Shown: piece by piece, positions 60,218-64,000 of the stretch
How positions within the stretch are numbered: position 1 is the first letter of the stretch
How the letters are laid out: every line of letters starts with the position of its first letter
Assembly (NCBI GenBank): GCA_038534295.1
Contig: JBCAXA010000005.1
Coordinates: forward strand, 124,001-188,000
DNA: 64,000 bases
Direction of reading: 5' to 3'
Source: JBCAXA01 sp038534295
Lineage (GTDB): Bacteria; Pseudomonadota; Gammaproteobacteria; Steroidobacterales; Woeseiaceae
The notes under the pieces: generated by a model
Seen by the model: only the letters and a program-made list of their open reading frames with translations
Databases searched by the model: none
Told to the model about the DNA's origin: nothing
Program-made: the position numbers and the translations under genes

Positions 60218-62452
60218 TTAGAAATCGTAGCGGAATTCGAGACCCCAATAGGCCGGTTCGTTAACGAACGCGGTCAGGTTCAAGAAGTTGATCGCACCGT
60301 CAACCGTGACCTCGTCGGTAATGTTTCTGCCGACGATCGCGATATCCATGCCGGCATCCGTGCGGTAACCGGTACGGAGGCCGCCAAGCAAACGCTCTTC
60401 CTGCACAAACTCAACCGAGCGATGCAAGAACAGGTTCGATTCGTCGCGGTAGTTCCAGTCGGTGTTGAAGTACACCTCAGCATTGTTGAGCGGGTACGTG
60501 TACTCGAGCGTGAAGTTGGCGATCCACTCTGGCGTGCGCGGCAGCGGATTGCCGTCGATCGAGACTTCCGTGACCGGCCCGAACGGTCCGACGCGTGTGC
60601 CGACTACCGGGTCGAGGCCGGTGCAGGTCGGTGCCGAGCCGCACAGATCATCACGCAGGTTCGGATCGTCGATTTCGGTGTCGTTGTAGCTTAAGTTTGC
60701 CGAGATGAACAAGTTGTCGGTAATGAGCACATCAAACTCGGTCTCAAAGCCGTACCCATCAACTTGGTCTGCGTTCAACAGTTGGTTGACGTTGGCGGCG
60801 CCACCGGTTGCCGTTAGCTGCTGGTCGTCGTTCTGGAACGCATAAACGGCAGAGTTCCAGCGAGCGCGACCATTGAGCAGGTCGCTCTTGAATCCGATCT
60901 CAAAAGCCGTGCTGTCTTCGGTTTCCGCCGAGCTGACAAAGCCGAAGCGTCCGAGCGTTACCGGACCGCGTGACCCGGTCGCAACACGGCCGTACCACGT
61001 CAGCGTATCGGTCATGTCGTAGGTCAGCGCGATATCCCAGTTGAAGAAATCGTCGGATACGGAAATGGAGTCAGGGTTGACCGTCGGCGTGACCGCGAGC
61101 GGACCCGGAGCAACCGTTAGGTCCTTCTCGTCATCCGTCCAGCGACCGCCGACCGTGAGCGTAAACTGGTCGTTGATCGAGTATTCGACCTGACCGAATA
61201 ACGCTAAAGACTCGGTTTGCTGATTGACCAGCGCGTTTGCATCGGGGTTCAAGAAGTCACGGTTGAAAAGGTCAAAGTCTTCGTCGAGATAGAACAGACC
61301 AACCTGGTAAAACAGCTGACCTCTTTGCTGTGCGAGGCGGAACTCCTGGGTGAGCTGGTAGTGATCGGTAAGCCCATCACCCGTAGCAACGTTGAAGAAG
61401 ACCTGACGTCCGAGTGCACCGATATCGGCTACATCGAACGAAATCTCACCGCCGTCGACGTCGGCACTCTGAAAGTTGTCGACCGTGTCGTAGCCAGTGA
61501 TCGACGTAAAGCTCATGTCGTTGTCGAACGACCATTCGAGGTTCAAGGCCGCGCCGAAGTGATCGAGATCAAGGTCGTGGATCTGATTATCGTTACGCGC
61601 GACTTCCTCATCGAAGCCGCCGCGCAAACCATCGGAACCTACTTCGATAGCATTGGCGTAAAAGATCGTCGGGTCGGAGCCAGACTGAGTGAAGCCATGC
61701 AATTTAAACAGGCCACTGAAATTGTCCGACGGCTCGAATAGGAATTGCAGCCGCCACGCGGTCTCCTCAAACTCACCGAAGTCATCGCCGCCGCCGTTGA
61801 CGACATTGTCGATCCACTCGCCGCGCTGCTGATGCTTGACCGACACGCGAGCAATTACCGAATCGCTGATGCTAAAGTTGCTGGCGCCTTCCACCGCAAA
61901 CGTCTCGCGGGATCCGAACGAAGCTCGCACATACGCGTCGCGCGTTTCGCTGTCCGGACGGACGGAATCAATCTTGATCGCACCGGCATTCGTGTTACGA
62001 CCGAACAATGAACCCTGCGGGCCTTTGAGTACCTCGATGCGCTCGAGATCGAACAGCGGCAAGCTACGTAGCACGTTGTTCTCGAGAGCAATCTCGTCAA
62101 ACACCATTGCAACGGGCTGGTTGGCGTTCACATCAAAATCGATGTTGCCGAGACCGCGCAGATAGAAGCGCGGCTGCGTGCGACCGTTGGATGTCTCGAT
62201 GTTGAGACCAGGCACGCGCGCCGCAAGCGCCCGAATATCCTGCGCACCGCCGAGGTAGTCATTGACTGCATCGCCGGTAATTGCCGAGACCGCCAGCGGT
62301 ACGTCTGACAGCGACTGCTCGCGCTTTTGAGCGGTAACAACGATTTCTTCAAGGGTAAAATCCTGCGCGGCGGCAGGTGCGGCCGCGAGCAGGCCAGCAA
62401 CGGCTAGCGCGACGGACGACTTAAAATATCCTGTTGGATTCGTGCAACACAT
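60218..62452 (-). CDS. TonB-dependent receptor
   Basis: About 744 residues from ATG 62452 (an upstream TTG/ATG at 62506 would extend the leader past the signal). Signal peptide SSVALAVAGLLAAAPAAAQ, then LEEIVVTAQKREQSLSDVPLAVSAITGDAV (TonB box, plug), FDEIALENNVLRSLPLFDLERIEVLKGPQGSLFGRNTNAGAIKI and a barrel ending YWGLEFRYDF. It is the same plug class (QSLSDVPLAV) as the receptor in the aromatic operon. It is a single gene with its own terminator. A TGTTG-N8-CAACA dyad (62531-62548) lies upstream. The ligand is unknown. Confidence 0.95.
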   Translation of the reverse strand: MCCTNPTGYFKSSVALAVAGLLAAAPAAAQDFTLEEIVVTAQKREQSLSDVPLAVSAITGDAVNDYLGGAQDIRALAARVPGLNIETSNGRTQPRFYLRGLGNIDFDVNANQPVAMVFDEIALENNVLRSLPLFDLERIEVLKGPQGSLFGRNTNAGAIKIDSVRPDSETRDAYVRASFGSRETFAVEGASNFSISDSVIARVSVKHQQRGEWIDNVVNGGGDDFGEFEETAWRLQFLFEPSDNFSGLFKLHGFTQSGSDPTIFYANAIEVGSDGLRGGFDEEVARNDNQIHDLDLDHFGAALNLEWSFDNDMSFTSITGYDTVDNFQSADVDGGEISFDVADIGALGRQVFFNVATGDGLTDHYQLTQEFRLAQQRGQLFYQVGLFYLDEDFDLFNRDFLNPDANALVNQQTESLALFGQVEYSINDQFTLTVGGRWTDDEKDLTVAPGPLAVTPTVNPDSISVSDDFFNWDIALTYDMTDTLTWYGRVATGSRGPVTLGRFGFVSSAETEDSTAFEIGFKSDLLNGRARWNSAVYAFQNDDQQLTATGGAANVNQLLNADQVDGYGFETEFDVLITDNLFISANLSYNDTEIDDPNLRDDLCGSAPTCTGLDPVVGTRVGPFGPVTEVSIDGNPLPRTPEWIANFTLEYTYPLNNAEVYFNTDWNYRDESNLFLHRSVEFVQEERLLGGLRTGYRTDAGMDIAIVGRNITDEVTVDGAINFLNLTAFVNEPAYWGLEFRYDF

Positions 62453-62530
62453 GGATGCGGCTCCGCTAGAAAACGTGACGCGATTATACCCTCCATTCTG
62501 ATCCATGACGCACAGCTGGTGCTTTTTGTA

Positions 62531-62568
62531 TGTTGTTTCATCGCAACATCAATATGCATGTTTGCATA
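62531..62568. promoter_or_regulatory. Dyads upstream of the third TonB receptor gene
   Basis: TGTTG-N8-CAACA at 62531-62548 has the same arms and spacing as the dyad at 5406-5423. Next to it is TATGCA-TGTT-TGCATA at 62553-62568. Both lie 79-116 bases upstream of the receptor ATG. Confidence 0.5.
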
Positions 62569-62698
62569 GCAACGCTGACGTGCATTGAAGCCGCCTGATA
62601 CGCTTATTCTCTGGTTATACGGGGCCTTAACGCCGTCGCCGCAATCCCGAGAGTCGGCGCGCTGACCGAAGGCGCGAAAACACGGTCACTGCAAAATT

Positions 62699-63142
62699 AT
62701 GCAAACACCCGAAGTAGCCCGACCGGTAATCGCCTCGCGGCTCGTCGTGGCGACGCTGCTGGTCGTATCCGCGCTGGCAATCACGTTGATGGTGCTCGAG
62801 CCGGCGCAACTCGCTAAATGGATTGCCGCTATCGCTTTTTTGCCGGCGGCACTCGCGGGAACGATCTACCTCGTCAGTCGACGTCGGAGTAAGTCCAGAA
62901 AACTTCCTGGGCAGCTACGTGCAGCACTCGTTGGTGCTGGCGTACTACTCGCCACCGCATTGCTGTTCGCCGTTACTGACGCGCTCGGCTGGACGCAAGA
63001 CGGAGAAATCCAAGGTCGGGGGTTCCTTATTTTTCTTCCGGCGATCGTTGCCGTGATCGTCGAACTCGTCGGCATGAGACTCGAGCACGAAGCTGCGAAA
63101 GATCCCGATTCCGACGAGCACGACGATTCTGACGCACGTTGA
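62699..63142 (+). CDS. Small inner-membrane protein of unknown function
   Basis: 147 residues from ATG 62699. Four hydrophobic helices: LVVATLLVVSALAITLMVL, WIAAIAFLPAALAGTIYLV, AALVGAGVLLATALLFAV and FLIFLPAIVAVIVELVGM. A basic loop (SRRRSKSRKLPGQ) and an acidic tail (DPDSDEHDDSD) flank them. I do not recognise the family and no operon partner is visible. Confidence 0.65.
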   Translation: MQTPEVARPVIASRLVVATLLVVSALAITLMVLEPAQLAKWIAAIAFLPAALAGTIYLVSRRRSKSRKLPGQLRAALVGAGVLLATALLFAVTDALGWTQDGEIQGRGFLIFLPAIVAVIVELVGMRLEHEAAKDPDSDEHDDSDAR

Positions 63143-63220
63143 CAGCTGTCGCGTCGTGTCGGTCAGACCCGTCTGCCGTCGGCGTGGTCAAATCAAATAA
63201 TAGCGTCGCCTCAGTTGCCG

Positions 63221-64000
63221 TCAGCACTCGTCCTGAGCGGCTTGCAAAATGCAGTGGCCCACCTTGGGTGCATCGAGAGAACTCTTACCGGCGTACGGCT
63301 CCTCGTCGGTCGAAACCTGCAGGGCGATAGCCATGAGCTTGGCGGCGCGCGCCCGGTCGCGAGGCACATCGGTCGCACCGTTGTAGACCAGGCGCGCCGC
63401 ATACACGCAGGCGTCGCCCGACAGGAATTCAACCGCAAGCTCGCAGCCTTTGGAAAACAGCGCGTAGGCGCTGCGCGTCGGCGTTGGATCGTCAACTCGA
63501 TCCGTCAGCAGCATCTGCGCAGCATCCCGGCAGCCGAGTGGATTACCCGCCTCGCAACCTTGCCTGAATGCCTCGAACGCACCGCTCAGATCGGCGTCCG
63601 GTTGTGGGTCATGCGGCACACCGAAACTGCTGACGACGTTGAAGACCGGATTGTCGCCATACAACACGTTGCCGAGCATGCGACAGCCGAACCCGTGCCC
63701 AAGATTGCAGCTCTTTCGGAATAGAGCGACGGCTTGCGAACGATTGGTCGATAGCTCATCGAGCCGCGCGATGCTGAACGCCGGACCAACGAGGTCTTCT
63801 TCTGAAAACCACGCGAGCTCGCCGGCGAACCGGCAACCTAGCCCATCGCGAAGCTCGCACGCGCGTTGCGCGTAGGCACGCGCCAGGATGTTGTCCTTGC
63901 GTACACCGCCGGCGCCCCAGTTTAACTGGCTGGCAGCTTCCATCAGTTCAGCCGCTGTCGCGCCATAGTAGTCAGTTATCAACCCGGCAGAGCCGAGCCG
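63221..64000 (-). CDS. Sel1-like, cysteine-rich repeat protein (5' end outside window)
   Basis: The frame stays open to the window edge, so the start is not seen; TTG 63982 need not be the real start. The ~250 visible residues carry Sel1-type helical repeats with a regular cysteine pair in each: ACELRDGLGCRFAGELA, SCNLGHGFGCRMLGNVL, GCEAGNPLGCRDAAQML and GCELAVEFLSGDACVYAA. The C-x(7)-C spacing is that of the disulfide-linked Hcp/HcpA group of secreted Sel1 proteins. Periplasmic or secreted location is inferred from the disulfides. The function is unknown. Confidence 0.82.
   Translation of the reverse strand, partial: RLGSAGLITDYYGATAAELMEAASQLNWGAGGVRKDNILARAYAQRACELRDGLGCRFAGELAWFSEEDLVGPAFSIARLDELSTNRSQAVALFRKSCNLGHGFGCRMLGNVLYGDNPVFNVVSSFGVPHDPQPDADLSGAFEAFRQGCEAGNPLGCRDAAQMLLTDRVDDPTPTRSAYALFSKGCELAVEFLSGDACVYAARLVYNGATDVPRDRARAAKLMAIALQVSTDEEPYAGKSSLDAPKVGHCILQAAQDEC

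Overview
The window looks like chromosomal DNA of a GC-rich, free-living, Gram-negative gammaproteobacterium, probably an aquatic or sediment heterotroph of the Woeseiaceae / Steroidobacterales / Chromatiales type. This is inferred, not proven. The clues are three TonB-dependent receptors, an OprP-like porin, PEP-CTERM-type (VPLPAGAW, VPEPTT) and IPTL-CTERM-like sorting tails, DUF6502/DUF5666 genes, and REP-like repeats of the TGTAGGAGCG class. No rRNA, tRNA, CRISPR array, prophage or insertion sequence was found.

Layout. 1-1750: the end of a LysR regulator and an MscS-type channel. 1758-2658: an array of REP-like elements with a 157-bp tandem period. 2.7-10.6 kb: a TonB receptor, a TPR hybrid histidine kinase and a c-di-GMP EAL protein with a degenerate GGDEF domain. 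10.6-17.7 kb: a tightly coupled minus-strand operon (DUF6502 regulator-like protein, DUF5666 lipoprotein, P-loop NTPase, ABC exporter, alpha/beta hydrolase, OprP-like porin). It is headed by a perfect 11-9-11 inverted repeat over the first start codon. 18-24.9 kb: a secreted endo/exonuclease/phosphatase, a PDZ-TPR-CHAT protein, a DUF2452 protein, a LysR regulator and a small lipoprotein. 24.9-27.5 kb: an AraC regulator followed by NmrA-like and DUF1772 genes.

27.6-38.8 kb is a divergent catabolic cluster laid out like a modified ortho (chlorocatechol-type) pathway. The minus strand carries cycloisomerase, FAD phenol monooxygenase, OsmC-like protein, TonB receptor and fused 3-oxoacid CoA-transferase. 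The plus strand carries the LysR activator, intradiol dioxygenase, dienelactone hydrolase and maleylacetate reductase. A 20-bp sequence with 19/20 identity sits in both control regions and resembles the ATAC-N7-GTAT boxes of BenM/CatM-type regulators. Together these genes could take a (halo)phenol to 3-oxoadipyl-CoA.

39-41.8 kb: a membrane protein coupled to a two-domain OlsF-like acyltransferase, then a YHS protein. 41.9-50.3 kb is a cell-surface region. Two paralogous secreted proteins end in canonical type-I dockerin repeats, and directly upstream on the same strand is a small cohesin-like protein with a VPLPAGAW/Arg-rich exosortase tail. Next to them lie a subtilisin-like protease with an IPTL-CTERM-like tail and a PEP-CTERM protein. 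I regard the cohesin-dockerin-exosortase set as the best candidate for an undescribed system: surface display of dockerin-tailed proteins outside any cellulosome.

50.5-64 kb: secreted and membrane proteins of unknown function, a 2OG-Fe(II) oxygenase, a BlaI regulator with two visible operators coupled to an M56 peptidase whose sensor is replaced by ankyrin repeats, an FG-GAP lipoprotein, a third TonB receptor and, at the edge, a Cys-rich Sel1-repeat protein cut by the window.
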